Assembly (NCBI RefSeq): GCF_022637415.1
Contig: NZ_CP093340.1
Location: forward strand, 2,728,001 to 2,792,000
Reading direction: 5' to 3'
DNA length: 64,000 nucleotides
From: Luteimonas sp. S4-F44
Lineage (GTDB): Bacteria > Pseudomonadota > Gammaproteobacteria > Xanthomonadales > Xanthomonadaceae
The notes beneath the pieces are model-generated. The model ran no database searches. It was given only the letters and a program-made list of their open reading frames with translations, and had not been told where the DNA came from. The first letter of the stretch is position 1, and each line of letters opens with the position of its first letter. Position numbers and translations under genes: made by a program. This document shows, piece by piece, positions 9,264 through 18,261 of this stretch.

Positions 9264-10066
9264 GTTTCGTTCTGTCGTCCTGTCTGCTCGCCCTCGCGGC
9301 GGCCTCGCCGTCCGCATTCGCCTGGGGCCAACTCGGCCACCGGCTGGTCGCCCAGCTCGCCGAGCGCGACCTCACCCCGCAGGCGCGGGCGCAGGTCGAT
9401 GCGCTGCTCGCGGGCGAACCCGACCCGACCCTGGGCGGCATTGCCTCCTGGGCCGACGCCCTGCGTGAGCACGACCCGGCCCTGGGCCGCCGCTCGGCGA
9501 AATGGCATTACGTCAACATCGGCGAGGGGGCCTGCCGCTACCAGGCGACACGCGACTGCCCAAACGGTGATTGCGTGGTCGAGGCGATCGTCGCCCAGAC
9601 CGCGATCCTGGCCGATACCACGCGCCCGCGCGCAGAGCGCGTCACCGCGCTGAAATTCGTCGTGCACTTTGTCGGTGATGCGCACCAGCCGATGCACGCC
9701 GCCTACGCCCACGACAAGGGCGGCAACACCCACCAGATCAACCACCGCGGACGCGGCACCAACCTGCACGCGTTCTGGGACAGCGGCATGCTCAACAGCG
9801 CCGGGCGCCGCGATACCGACTGGCTGACGCACCTGACGACGCTGCCGCCGCCTGCCCCCGCTGCACGCGTTCTGCCACCGCCCGCGCAGGACTGGGCCGA
9901 AACCGCCTGCCGCATCGCAGTCGCACCCGGCGTATATCCCGCGCGCGGCCGGCTCGGCCAGGACTATGTGAGCGCCCACCTGCCGACTGTCGAGCAGCAG
10001 CTGCGCGACGCCGGTGCACGGCTGGGGACGCTGCTCAATGCCGCGCTGGCGCCTGCGGCGCCCTGA
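9248..10066 (+). CDS. Secreted S1/P1-type nuclease
   Basis: A zinc-dependent nuclease of the S1/P1 family (272 residues), secreted by a signal peptide ending SAFA. After cleavage the mature N-terminus would be Trp (WGQLGHRLVAQLA), which in this family is itself a zinc ligand. Other ligand motifs follow: WADALR with Asp near residue 75, WHYVNI, the FVVHFVGDAHQPMH block with His/Asp/His, and NLHAFWDSG. These residues form the three-zinc site that cuts single-stranded DNA and RNA and removes 3'-phosphates. Either the ATG at 9248 or the one at 9257 may be used; both sit inside an inverted repeat. Likely role: nutrient (phosphate and nucleoside) recovery outside the cytoplasm. Confidence 0.9.
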   Translation: MDRMRRFVLSSCLLALAAASPSAFAWGQLGHRLVAQLAERDLTPQARAQVDALLAGEPDPTLGGIASWADALREHDPALGRRSAKWHYVNIGEGACRYQATRDCPNGDCVVEAIVAQTAILADTTRPRAERVTALKFVVHFVGDAHQPMHAAYAHDKGGNTHQINHRGRGTNLHAFWDSGMLNSAGRRDTDWLTHLTTLPPPAPAARVLPPPAQDWAETACRIAVAPGVYPARGRLGQDYVSAHLPTVEQQLRDAGARLGTLLNAALAPAAP

Positions 10067-10133
10067 ATCGCGCGCGAACCTTCTCGCCACAGCGGGGTCC
10101 TACACTGGTCTGGCCCGCACGCAGGAGCTGTTC

Positions 10134-10997
10134 ATGCCGCCCGAGGTCACCCCGTTCTTCCACGTCGGCAGCAGCACGTGGAGCTACGTCGTCCGCGATC
10201 CGGCATCGCGTGCGGCCGCGATCATCGATCCGGTACTCGACTTCGACGCCGCCTCGGCGAGGACGGACACGGTGTCGGCCGCCCACCTGCTCGACCACGT
10301 GCGCAGCCGCGACCTCGATGTGCGGTGGATCCTGGAAACCCATGCCCATGCCGATCATCTCTCGGCGGGCGATTGGCTGCGCCGACAACTGCCCGGCGCG
10401 CGCCTGGCGATCGGCGAGGGTATCCGCACAGTGCAGAAGGCCTTCCGTCCGATCTTCAATCTCGGCGAGCATTTTCCAGTGGACGGGTCGCAGTTCGACC
10501 AGTTGTTCGCACCCGATGCTGCGTTCGCGATCGGCGAGGTGGCAGCGCAGGTCATCCCGGTGCCCGGACACACTAGCGACAGCAATGCCTATCTGATCGG
10601 CGACGCGCTGTTCACCGGCGACTCGCTGTTCATGCCCGACGGCGGCACCGCACGGTGCGATTTTCCCGGTGGCGACGCGGCGATGCTGTATCGTTCGATC
10701 CAACGGCTGTTCGCCCTCCCCGACACCACCCGCGTGTTCGTCTGCCACGACTACGGACCGGGCGGTCGCCCGGTGGCGTGCGAGACGACGATCGGCTGCC
10801 AGCGACGCGAGAACATCCACGTGCGTGACGGTATCGACGAGGCGACGTTCGTGGCGATGCGCACCGCGCGCGACGCGACCCTGGCGATGCCCGCGCTGCT
10901 GCTGCCGGCGGTGCAGACCAATCTGCGCGCGGGGGCCCTGCCTGAGCCCGAAGCCAACGGCGTGCGCTATCTCAAGCTACCGATCGACACGTTGTAG
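10134..10997 (+). CDS. MBL-fold hydrolase, ETHE1/persulfide dioxygenase-like
   Basis: A 287-residue metallo-beta-lactamase fold protein. The metal motif is THAHADH near residue 70, followed by PVPGHT, TGDSLFMPD and VCHDYGPGG, which places it with the glyoxalase II/ETHE1 group, where one iron oxidises glutathione persulfide to sulfite. The C-terminal region with CETTIGCQRREN and LPAVQTNLRAG is typical of the bacterial 'beta-lactamase hydrolase-like' branch. The ATG at 10134 has a clear AGGAG eight bases upstream; the frame is open further upstream but overlaps the nuclease gene. Sulfur oxidation is the likely role; a generic thioester hydrolase is the alternative. Confidence 0.85.
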   Translation: MPPEVTPFFHVGSSTWSYVVRDPASRAAAIIDPVLDFDAASARTDTVSAAHLLDHVRSRDLDVRWILETHAHADHLSAGDWLRRQLPGARLAIGEGIRTVQKAFRPIFNLGEHFPVDGSQFDQLFAPDAAFAIGEVAAQVIPVPGHTSDSNAYLIGDALFTGDSLFMPDGGTARCDFPGGDAAMLYRSIQRLFALPDTTRVFVCHDYGPGGRPVACETTIGCQRRENIHVRDGIDEATFVAMRTARDATLAMPALLLPAVQTNLRAGALPEPEANGVRYLKLPIDTL

Positions 10998-11036
10998 CCA
11001 GGCGCCAAGGCCATGCTTTACCGACCACCGCACCCT

Positions 11037-11060
11037 CGTTATTCTCGTTCGAACATAACG
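11037..11060. promoter_or_regulatory. ModE-type molybdate operator
   Basis: CGTTAT-N12-ATAACG, perfectly symmetric outer arms. As I recall it, the E. coli modA operator has the same arms and the same 12-bp spacing. It ends one base before the first ATG of the small gene that leads the modABC block, so a bound repressor would block transcription of the whole cluster. No modE gene is in the window. Confidence 0.65.
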
Positions 11061-11061
11061 A

Positions 11062-11586
11062 ATGGACCCGATGATGCCCCTGCTCTGCCACCTGCTGCCG
11101 GCCTTGCTGCTGACGCTGCCGCTGTGCGCCGGCGCCCAGGACATGGCCACGGATGCAGCGGCCGGACGGGCGTCCCCGCCCGCGGCCGTCGCCTCGCCGC
11201 AGGTGGTCTCGCTCGATGAGGCGGCGCGTGCGACGCTGCAACGCCACGACCTCACGTTCGACGACCACGGCACCGCGCGCCGCTGCGAGGGCGTGTCGCT
11301 GGCTGCGATGCTGCAGGCCAGCGGCGCGATGCCGGTCACACCGTTGCGTGGCGGAGACCTGACGCGCTACGTACTGGTGAGCGCACGCGACGGCTACCGT
11401 GCGCTGTTCTCGCTGGCCGAGCTTGACCCGACGCTCGGTGGCCGCATGGTCCTGCTGGCCGACCGCTGTGATGACCGGCCGCTGGAGGCGACGCAAGGTC
11501 CGCTGCGGCTGGTGGTCGCCGGCGACACGCGCGCGGCACGCAGCGTGCGCCAGGTCGAGCACATCGTCGTGGTCGCCGCCCCCTGA
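11062..11586 (+). CDS. Secreted molybdopterin-oxidoreductase-like protein leading the mod operon
   Basis: A small exported protein (up to 174 residues) with a signal peptide ending LCAGAQ. The mature part resembles the cofactor-binding fold of sulfite-oxidase-type molybdopterin proteins: GVSLAAMLQ near residue 75, GGDLTRYVLVSARDGYRALFSLAELDP, a VLLADR strand and GPLRLVVAGD...RSVRQVEHI. It is far shorter than a full oxidoreductase and has no obvious cofactor Cys, so catalysis is doubtful. ATG codons at 11062, 11071 and 11074 are all possible; the operator ends at 11060, so one of the later two is likelier. It precedes modA by 21 bp and lies behind the ModE-type site, which ties it to molybdenum use. 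Confidence 0.75.
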   Translation: MDPMMPLLCHLLPALLLTLPLCAGAQDMATDAAAGRASPPAAVASPQVVSLDEAARATLQRHDLTFDDHGTARRCEGVSLAAMLQASGAMPVTPLRGGDLTRYVLVSARDGYRALFSLAELDPTLGGRMVLLADRCDDRPLEATQGPLRLVVAGDTRAARSVRQVEHIVVVAAP

Positions 11587-11607
11587 TCCCGAACCGGACC
11601 CCTTGCG

Positions 11608-12393
11608 ATGCTCCCCTCCTTCTCCCGTCATCTCCGCGCCTGGCTGCTGCCGGCCTTGCTCCTGTTCGCGGCCGTGCCCACGTCCGCGCAGACGCCGCTG
11701 ACGGTGTTCGCGGCCGCCAGCCTCAAGGAATCGCTCGATGCCGCCGCCACCCAGTACACGCGCGAGACCGGCCAGCCGGTGCGGGTGTCGTACGCGGCCA
11801 GTTCGGCATTGGCGCGCCAGATCGCCCAGCGCGCGCCGGCTGACGTGTTCGTCTCCGCCGACCTGGATTGGATGAACTGGCTGGACGAGCGCGGGCTGAT
11901 CGACGCCGGATCGCGGCGCAACCTGCTGGGCAACCAGCTGGTGCTGGTCGCGCCAGCCGGCAGCGCCGCGCAGCCGTTCGCGCTGGACGCGCGCAGCGAC
12001 CTGCTGCCGCTGCTGGGCGCGCGCGGCCGCTTGTCGCTGGCGCTCACCGCCAGCGTGCCGGCCGGCAAGTACGCCAAGGCCGCGTTCGACTCCTTCGGTA
12101 CCTGGGACGCACTGCGCCCGCGCGTCGCCGAGTCCGATAGCGTGCGCGCGGCCCTCGCCCTGGTCGCCCGCGGCGAAGCGCCGCTGGGCGTGGTCTACGC
12201 GAGTGACGCGCGCGCCGAGCCGCGGGTCAAAGTGCTGGCGACGTTTCCGGCCGACAGCCATCCGCAGATCGTCTATCCGGTCGCGCGCGTGGCGGGCAGT
12301 GCGCAGCCGCGCCAGGCCGACGCGTTCGTGCACTGGCTCGACGGCGACGCCGCGGCGGAGATCTTCCGTCGCCACGGCTTCACGATCCGCTGA
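11608..12393 (+). CDS. modA: Molybdate ABC transporter, periplasmic binding protein
   Basis: The periplasmic molybdate receptor of the ModABC importer, 261 residues. A signal peptide ends TSAQT; the mature protein starts with the family hallmark [14 protein letters not shown] and continues with [11 protein letters not shown] and [14 protein letters not shown], the segments that hold the oxyanion-binding Ser and Ala residues. The C-terminal part includes [17 protein letters not shown]. It is followed by modB after 8 bp. The ModE-type operator upstream predicts repression when molybdate is plentiful. Confidence 0.95.
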   Translation: MLPSFSRHLRAWLLPALLLFAAVPTSAQTPLTVFAAASLKESLDAAATQYTRETGQPVRVSYAASSALARQIAQRAPADVFVSADLDWMNWLDERGLIDAGSRRNLLGNQLVLVAPAGSAAQPFALDARSDLLPLLGARGRLSLALTASVPAGKYAKAAFDSFGTWDALRPRVAESDSVRAALALVARGEAPLGVVYASDARAEPRVKVLATFPADSHPQIVYPVARVAGSAQPRQADAFVHWLDGDAAAEIFRRHGFTIR

Positions 12394-12401
12394 GCCGCAC
12401 G

Positions 12402-13109
12402 ATGGCGTCGACCGCCTGGTCCAGCTTTTCGCCCGACGAACTGGTCGCGATCGGGCTGAGCCTCAAGGTCGCGACCGCGGCTGCGCTCGGCAGCCTGCCG
12501 GTCGGCATCGCGATCGCCTGGCTACTGGCGCGCCGGCGCTTCCCAGGCAAGGCGCTGCTCGACGCCCTGGTGCATCTGCCGCTGGTGCTGCCGCCGGTCG
12601 TGGTGGGGTACGCGCTGCTGGTGATGCTCGGCGGCAACGGCCCGGTCGGCCTGTGGCTCGAAGACACCGTCGGCATCAGCGTCGCATTCCGCTGGACCGG
12701 CGCCGCACTCGCCAGCGCGCTGATGGGCTTTCCGCTGATGGTGCGCACGATCCGCCTGTCGATCGAGAACGTTGACCGCCGGCTCGAGCAGGCGGCGGCG
12801 ACGCTCGGCGCAGGCCCGTGGCGCGTGTTCCTGACGATCACGCTGCCGCTGGCCTGGCCGGGCGTGGTGGCCGGCGCGGTGCTCGCCTTCGCCAAGGCGC
12901 TGGGCGAGTTCGGGGCGACGATCACCTTCGTCTCCAACATCCCCGGCGAAACCCAGACCATGTCCTCGGCGATCTACGGCCTGCTGCAGGTGCCCGGCGG
13001 CGAAGCCGGCATCTGGCGACTGGCGCTGGTCGCGGTCGCGATCTCGCTGGCGGCGCTGCTGGCCTCCGAATGGCTGATCCGCCGCCAGCGCGGAGGCCGC
13101 GACGCATGA
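12402..13109 (+). CDS. modB: Molybdate ABC transporter, permease
   Basis: Inner-membrane permease, 235 residues, with five to six membrane helices. The ABC-interaction (EAA-type) loop is visible as EQAAATLGAGPWRVFLTITL near residue 135, followed by PLAWPGVVAGAVLAFAKALGEFGATITF, a strong ModB signature. The stop overlaps the modC start (ATGA at 13106-13109), so the two subunits are translated in a coupled way. Confidence 0.95.
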   Translation: MASTAWSSFSPDELVAIGLSLKVATAAALGSLPVGIAIAWLLARRRFPGKALLDALVHLPLVLPPVVVGYALLVMLGGNGPVGLWLEDTVGISVAFRWTGAALASALMGFPLMVRTIRLSIENVDRRLEQAAATLGAGPWRVFLTITLPLAWPGVVAGAVLAFAKALGEFGATITFVSNIPGETQTMSSAIYGLLQVPGGEAGIWRLALVAVAISLAALLASEWLIRRQRGGRDA

Positions 13110-13771
13110 GCCTGGCGATCGACATCCAGCTGCGTCTGGGCCACTTCGCGCGCGCGGTGCGCATCGACGCCGATCAACGCGTGGTCGCACTGACCGGGCC
13201 TTCCGGCGCGGGCAAGACCAGCGTGCTCAACGCGATCGCCGGCCTGGTGCGCCCGCACACCGGCCGTATCGAGATCGACGGCCGCGTGCTGTTCGACAGC
13301 GCACGCCGGATCGACCTGCCGGCGCATCGGCGACGCGTGGGCTACGTGTTCCAGGACGCCCGGCTGTTCCCGCACCTGGACGTCCATCGCAACCTGCGCT
13401 ACGGACGCCACACGGGCCCGCAGACCATCACGCTCGATGACGTGGTCGAGCTGCTCGGCATCGGTCACCTGCTCGCGCGACGTCCGGCACATCTGTCGGG
13501 CGGTGAGGCACAACGCGTTGCGATCGGGCGCGCACTGCTCTCGCAGCCGGCGGTGCTGCTGTTCGACGAGCCGCTGTCGGCACTCGACCAGGCACGCCGG
13601 GAGGAGCTGATTCCCTGGCTGCAGCGCGTGCGCGACGAAGTCCGGCTGCCGATGCTCTACGTCAGTCATCACCCCGACGAAGTCAGGCGGCTGGCGGATA
13701 CCGTGCATGTGCTCGACGCACCGGTCGCATCGGCGACGCGCAGCGAGGGCCGACCGCTCTCGCATCGATGA
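13106..13771 (+). CDS. modC: Molybdate ABC transporter, ATP-binding protein (short form)
   Basis: ATPase of the molybdate importer, 221 residues. Walker A is GPSGAGKT near residue 32, the Q-loop is VGYVFQDARLFPHL, the ABC signature LSGGEAQRVAIGRAL, Walker B VLLFDEPLSALD and the H-loop YVSHHPDE. The usual ModC is about 350 residues and carries a C-terminal TOBE/Mop domain that senses molybdate; here the protein ends about ten residues after the nucleotide domain would be expected to close. The start overlaps the modB stop by 4 bp. Confidence 0.93.
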   Translation: MSLAIDIQLRLGHFARAVRIDADQRVVALTGPSGAGKTSVLNAIAGLVRPHTGRIEIDGRVLFDSARRIDLPAHRRRVGYVFQDARLFPHLDVHRNLRYGRHTGPQTITLDDVVELLGIGHLLARRPAHLSGGEAQRVAIGRALLSQPAVLLFDEPLSALDQARREELIPWLQRVRDEVRLPMLYVSHHPDEVRRLADTVHVLDAPVASATRSEGRPLSHR

Positions 13772-13838
13772 CCTTCGGCACTGCGTGCCGTCGCCCTGGA
13801 TCGCCATTCTGCCGCTCCCGCATCTCGTGTCGGCCTCC

Positions 13839-15320
13839 ATGGTCCAGTCGCGCACTCCGTCGCTGCTTCATCGTCCCCTCGTCGTCCTCCTCCTCGCAGT
13901 GGCCGCCGGCCTGCTGCTGCGCTCGGCCATCGGGCCCGAACCCAATGCCTGGCTGATCTGGTTCGCCCCCGTGCCCACGCTGTGGCTCGCGCTGTCGCTG
14001 CGGCGCCGCGGGTGGGCGCACGCGGCGGTCCTGACCGCCACGCTGGTCGCGGCCACGACCTATGCAAGCTATCTGCGCATGCTGATGCCAGCCCCGTTCG
14101 CGGCGCTGGCCGTGTGCGGGTTCGCGGCAGGCTGGTGGCTGGCGATCATGCTGGCGCGACGGATCGTGCTGCGCTTCGCCCGCTGGTGGACCGTGCTGGC
14201 CTACCCGTTGGCCTGGGCCGCCATCGACCTGGCCATGGGCCGATTGCTGCCCGACGGCCAGTGGGGCGGCGCCGCCTACAGCCAGAGCGAGTGGCTGCCG
14301 ATGCTGCAGACGACCGCGTTGGGCGGCACACCGGCCCTGTTGTTCGTCCTCTGCCTGCCCGCGTCCGGGCTGGCCCTGCTGCTCGCAACGTCCTGGCCGT
14401 TTCGACAGCGCCTGCTCGCCGTCGCAGTGGCCGCGATCGTGCCGCTGGCGGCGTTCGGCTACGGCAGCGCGCGACTGCAAGCCGCTCCGGAAAGCAACGG
14501 CCACCTGCGCATCGGCCTGGCATCGATCGACGACCTCGTGCTGCCGCGCATGCCCGAGGCCGTCGCCAACGAAGTCCGCGCAGGCTACGCCCACCTGGTC
14601 GCCCAGTTGGCCGACGACGGCGCCGAGTTGATCGTGCTGCCGGAAAAGGCCGCGATCCTGACACCGGCGGCCGCAACGACTTGGCAGCGCGACTTCGCCG
14701 CGCTCGCCCGTCAGCACGGCGTGTGGCTCGAAGTGGGCGTCGGGATCGACGACGGCCGCGCGCCGCGCAACCAGGCCTGGCTGTTCGACCCCGAGGGGCG
14801 GCTGCGCCAGGACTACGAGAAGCTGCGACTGGCGCCGCCCGAACGTCGCCAGGGCTACCGCCACGGCAGCGAGATCGCGGTGCAGGAGATCGACGGTCTG
14901 CGAACCGGCCTTGCGATCTGCAAGGACATGCACTTCGCCAGCGTCGGCCGCCGCTATGGTCGCGATGCGGTGGGGCTGATGCTGGTGCCGGCCTGGGACT
15001 TCGACTACGTCGACGCCTGGATGGGGGCGCGCATGACCCTGGTGCGCGGCGTGGAGAACGGCTACGCCGTCGTGCGCCCCGCGCGGGAGGGCCTGATGAG
15101 CGTCAGCGACGGCTGGGGCCGGCTCGTCGCCGAAGCGCCGAGTGCGCCGCTGCCCGGCGCCCGACTCCTGGCCGAGTTGCCACGCGCCTCACCCGGCATG
15201 ACGCCCTACGCGCGGGTCGGCGACCTGTTCGGCCTGCTCTGCCTGCTCGCCACAACGGCGCTGGTGCTGGCGACATGGCGCCGCGGTCACGTCTCCCCGA
15301 CGGCGCGCCGCACACACTGA
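13839..15320 (+). CDS. Apolipoprotein N-acyltransferase-like protein
   Basis: A 493-residue membrane protein with an N-terminal set of about six to eight hydrophobic helices and a C-terminal nitrilase-type domain, the architecture of Lnt. The catalytic triad can be seen as Glu in VLPEKAAI, Lys in YEKLRL and Cys in AICKDMHF, and a last membrane helix (LLCLLATTALVLATW) closes the protein. Lnt adds the third acyl chain to lipoproteins. The sequence is divergent and the genome may hold a second, standard lnt, so this may be a specialised paralogue. The ATG at 13839 is chosen as the last one before the first helix; the frame is open upstream into modC. Confidence 0.8.
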   Translation: MVQSRTPSLLHRPLVVLLLAVAAGLLLRSAIGPEPNAWLIWFAPVPTLWLALSLRRRGWAHAAVLTATLVAATTYASYLRMLMPAPFAALAVCGFAAGWWLAIMLARRIVLRFARWWTVLAYPLAWAAIDLAMGRLLPDGQWGGAAYSQSEWLPMLQTTALGGTPALLFVLCLPASGLALLLATSWPFRQRLLAVAVAAIVPLAAFGYGSARLQAAPESNGHLRIGLASIDDLVLPRMPEAVANEVRAGYAHLVAQLADDGAELIVLPEKAAILTPAAATTWQRDFAALARQHGVWLEVGVGIDDGRAPRNQAWLFDPEGRLRQDYEKLRLAPPERRQGYRHGSEIAVQEIDGLRTGLAICKDMHFASVGRRYGRDAVGLMLVPAWDFDYVDAWMGARMTLVRGVENGYAVVRPAREGLMSVSDGWGRLVAEAPSAPLPGARLLAELPRASPGMTPYARVGDLFGLLCLLATTALVLATWRRGHVSPTARRTH

Positions 15321-15344
15321 GTACCCCGCGCCGAGGCATCGCCG

Positions 15345-15902
15345 ATGCGTCGTCCACGCAAGCAATCGGTCCCGGTCGAACACACCCGCCGCTTCCTGGA
15401 GCCGGGACCGGTCGTACTGTTGTCGACCGCCCACCGCGGCGAGCGCGGGATCATGACGCTGGGCTGGCACATGATGCTGGGCTACGACATGGTGGGCACC
15501 TACGTCTGGCAGGCCAACCGCAGCCACGCGCTGGCCAAGCGCAGCCGCGAATGCGTCATCAACCTGCCCACCGACGCGTTGCTCGACACCGTCGTGGGCA
15601 TTGGCAACTGCAGCGGCCGCGAGGGCGACAAGTTCGAACGCTTCGGCCTGACCGCACAGGCAGCGACCGACGTCGGGGCGCCGTTGATCGCCGAATGCCA
15701 TGCCAACTTCGAGTGCCGGCTGCACGAGACGCGGATCACCGCCGACTATCCGCTATTCGTCTGGCGCGTGGTCCGCGCCCACGTCGCGCCGCGGCCGGTG
15801 TGGCCGCGGACCGTGCATTATCGGGGCGATGGCCGCTTCATGATCGCCGGCCGGACGCGCTCGCGGCGCGCGCTGTTCCGGCCGGACATGCTCGACAACT
15901 GA
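15345..15902 (+). CDS. Flavin reductase-like protein
   Basis: A 185-residue protein of the flavin reductase-like (FMN-binding split-barrel) family. Recognisable parts are PGPVVLLSTAHRGERGIMTLGWHMMLG near residue 20, the YVWQANRSHAL and ECVINLPTDALLDTV strands, GNCSGREGDKFERFGLT and APLIAECHANFECRLHETR. The family reduces FMN or binds it for a partner oxygenase. It follows the Lnt-like gene by 24 bp on the same strand; no oxygenase is nearby, so the partner is unknown. Confidence 0.85.
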   Translation: MRRPRKQSVPVEHTRRFLEPGPVVLLSTAHRGERGIMTLGWHMMLGYDMVGTYVWQANRSHALAKRSRECVINLPTDALLDTVVGIGNCSGREGDKFERFGLTAQAATDVGAPLIAECHANFECRLHETRITADYPLFVWRVVRAHVAPRPVWPRTVHYRGDGRFMIAGRTRSRRALFRPDMLDN

Positions 15903-15971
15903 CGGCGCTGTCGCGCGCCGCGAGCGCCACGGCGTTCGGTGCGGGCGCCCGCCCTACGCGCGGGCGGGTCT

Positions 15972-18167
15972 TCAGAAGCTATAGGTGAAGGTCAGCTGGC
16001 CGTTGCGCTTGTCGCCATAGGCGCCATAGCCGCTGATCTGCGCGTAGTACAGCTTGTTCAACAGGTTATTGGCGTTGAGCTGCACGCTGAACTGCGGTGC
16101 CAGTCGATAGCGCACGAAGGCGTTGACCAGCGCGTAGCTGGACTGCTCGAAACGGCCATAGGCCGGCACCGGATAGTAGATGCCGTTCTGCCAGTTCACG
16201 CCCCCACCGAGCGTCAGTTCCGGCGCGCTGCGCGGGGTATAGCTCGTGAACGCCTTGATCGTGGACTGCGGCAGGCGCGTATTGATGTCCACGCCGTCGG
16301 CGTCCTTGGCCACGTAGCGCGAGGCACCGAAGGTCGCATTCCAGCCCGGCGCGAGCTCGCCGTTGAGCTCGAACTCGAAGCCGCGGCTGACCGTGCCGCG
16401 TGCAGCGACGGATGCAGTCTCTCCTGCCGATCCACCGGGAATCGGCACATTGGTCGACTGCGCCACGTTATCCTGCTCGATGCGGAACACCGCGAGCGAG
16501 GCATTGAGGCGATTGTCGAACCAGGCGCCCTTGACGCCGACCTCGTAGCTCTTGCCGTCGACCGGGTCGAGATAGCGGTTGTTGATGTCGCGCGCAACCT
16601 GCGGCTGGAAGATTTCGGTGTAGCTGGCGTAGGTCGACCAGGTATCGTCGATATCGAACACTAGGCCGGCGTACGGCGTCACCGCGTCGTGCTTGCGGTC
16701 GGCGCCCTCGCCTTCGCTCTCCCATTCGGTGTAACGCGCACCCACGATGAGCTTGAGCGGATCGGCCAGCGACAGGCGCGTCGCTGCGTAACCGGCCCTC
16801 TGGGTGATCGTGCCCTGGCTCTGCAACGGCAGCACCGCGGTCCAGTCGGGCTGGGAGATATCGCCAGTCCAGCCGAGATAGCTGTCGAACGGGTCCCAAG
16901 GCAGGCTGTTGCCGAGCGCGTCCTTGCCGCCGACCTGGTAATCGCCGTAGTTGGCGTACTCACGCTTGTTGTAGCTCACGCCGGCCATGAACTGGTGTTC
17001 GCGGCCGAACGCCTGGAACGGCCCGTCCACGTAGCCGTCCAGACCGTCGACCTTGCGGTGGGTGTTGTAGAAGCCCGCCGATGGCGAGATGCCCGTGCCG
17101 GTGACGGGGTCAAAGTTCGACGCACCCGTCGCCCAGTCGTTGTAGGCCGGGTAGAACAGCTTGTCGTCGGCGTCGGTCTTGTCGTGGGTCGCGCCGACCT
17201 TGAACTTCCAGCCATTGGCGAAGGCGTGCTGGAGCGTCGCGAACGCGCGCTTGCTGGTGGTGTCCCAGTAGGTCCAGTCGGGCGAAGGATTGAACGTGAC
17301 CGGGTAGCCGGTCGAGCTGCCGTCGGAGAAGACCATCGGGAACCCGCCCCAGGTCGCCCCGTCGGCGCGCTTGTGCTGATAGTCGTAGCCCACGCTGAGC
17401 TGGGTGTCGGGCGTCAGGTCGGCATCGATCACCACATAGCCCAGTTGCTTGCGCTGGCTATAGCGCTCCATCTGGGCATCGGTCTCGAGATAGCTGCCGA
17501 TCGCCCGGGCGCGCACCGTGCCACTGGCGTTGAGCGGCGTGGTCACGTCGACGGTCGTGCGATTGCGACCCCACTCGCCGATGTTGAGCGACACGCTGCC
17601 CGTCAGTTCGGCGCTGTCGGCATGCTTGCGGACCAGGTTGACCGAGGCCGAGGGATTGCCCGCACCGCTGAGCAGGCCGGTCGCCCCGCGCACGATCTCG
17701 ACACGGTCGTACAGCGCCAGGTCGAGCCCCGAGTCGCCGTAACTCCAGTTTTGCACCATCTGCGTCGGCAGCCCGTCGAACTGATAGCTGTCGATGTAGA
17801 ACCCGCGCGCATAGAACTCGGTGCGCTCGCTGTCGGACTGCGTGCTGCTGACGCCGGTGGTGTTGGCCAGCACGTCGATGATGTCGTCGAGGTTCTGATC
17901 GGCGATGCGCTCGTGACTGATGATGCTGACCGACTGTGGGATCTCGCGCGCGGTCAGGTCGAAGCGGGTACCGGCGGATGTCCGACGGACCGAGTAGCCC
18001 TCGGCGCGTTCGCCCTTGACCTGCAGACCGTCAAGGGTGGTGACCCGGTCGGCGGCATCGTCGGCGATCGCACCCGACGCGAAGCCCAGGGAGGACAGCG
18101 CGACCAGGGTCGCACAGGCGAGCGGTGCCCGCCGGACGGGGGGGACATGCAGAGGACGACGGCGCAT
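15972..18167 (-). CDS. TonB-dependent siderophore receptor
   Basis: A 731-residue outer-membrane receptor for ferric siderophores. A signal peptide ends at about ASGAIADD; a TonB-box-like segment (TTLDGLQVKGER) is followed by the plug: IPQSVSIISHERIADQNL, DIIDVLANTTGV, the FYARGFYIDSYQFDGLP motif and VEIVRGATGLLSGAGNPSASVNLVRK. The rest is the 22-strand barrel and the protein ends FTYSF with a terminal Phe. The plug motifs are those of the FhuE/FpvA group. A Fur-box-like sequence lies about 60 bp upstream. No siderophore genes are in the window, so it may serve a foreign siderophore. Confidence 0.93.
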   Translation of the reverse strand: MRRRPLHVPPVRRAPLACATLVALSSLGFASGAIADDAADRVTTLDGLQVKGERAEGYSVRRTSAGTRFDLTAREIPQSVSIISHERIADQNLDDIIDVLANTTGVSSTQSDSERTEFYARGFYIDSYQFDGLPTQMVQNWSYGDSGLDLALYDRVEIVRGATGLLSGAGNPSASVNLVRKHADSAELTGSVSLNIGEWGRNRTTVDVTTPLNASGTVRARAIGSYLETDAQMERYSQRKQLGYVVIDADLTPDTQLSVGYDYQHKRADGATWGGFPMVFSDGSSTGYPVTFNPSPDWTYWDTTSKRAFATLQHAFANGWKFKVGATHDKTDADDKLFYPAYNDWATGASNFDPVTGTGISPSAGFYNTHRKVDGLDGYVDGPFQAFGREHQFMAGVSYNKREYANYGDYQVGGKDALGNSLPWDPFDSYLGWTGDISQPDWTAVLPLQSQGTITQRAGYAATRLSLADPLKLIVGARYTEWESEGEGADRKHDAVTPYAGLVFDIDDTWSTYASYTEIFQPQVARDINNRYLDPVDGKSYEVGVKGAWFDNRLNASLAVFRIEQDNVAQSTNVPIPGGSAGETASVAARGTVSRGFEFELNGELAPGWNATFGASRYVAKDADGVDINTRLPQSTIKAFTSYTPRSAPELTLGGGVNWQNGIYYPVPAYGRFEQSSYALVNAFVRYRLAPQFSVQLNANNLLNKLYYAQISGYGAYGDKRNGQLTFTYSF

Positions 18168-18229
18168 GGGGATCTTCTAGTGATGGTGGGAGGGGCACCG
18201 CGCGACACAGCCGCATCGCGCTGATACGC

Positions 18230-18250
18230 GAATGCTAACGATTCTCAATC
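18230..18250 (-). promoter_or_regulatory. Fur-box-like sequence upstream of the siderophore receptor
   Basis: On the minus strand the sequence reads GATTGAGAATCGTTAGCATTC, a close relative of the repeated GATAAT hexamers of Fur boxes. It is one of the few AT-rich patches in the area and lies 63 bp before the receptor start, as expected for iron repression. Confidence 0.55.
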
Positions 18251-18261
18251 AATCCTGCCAC

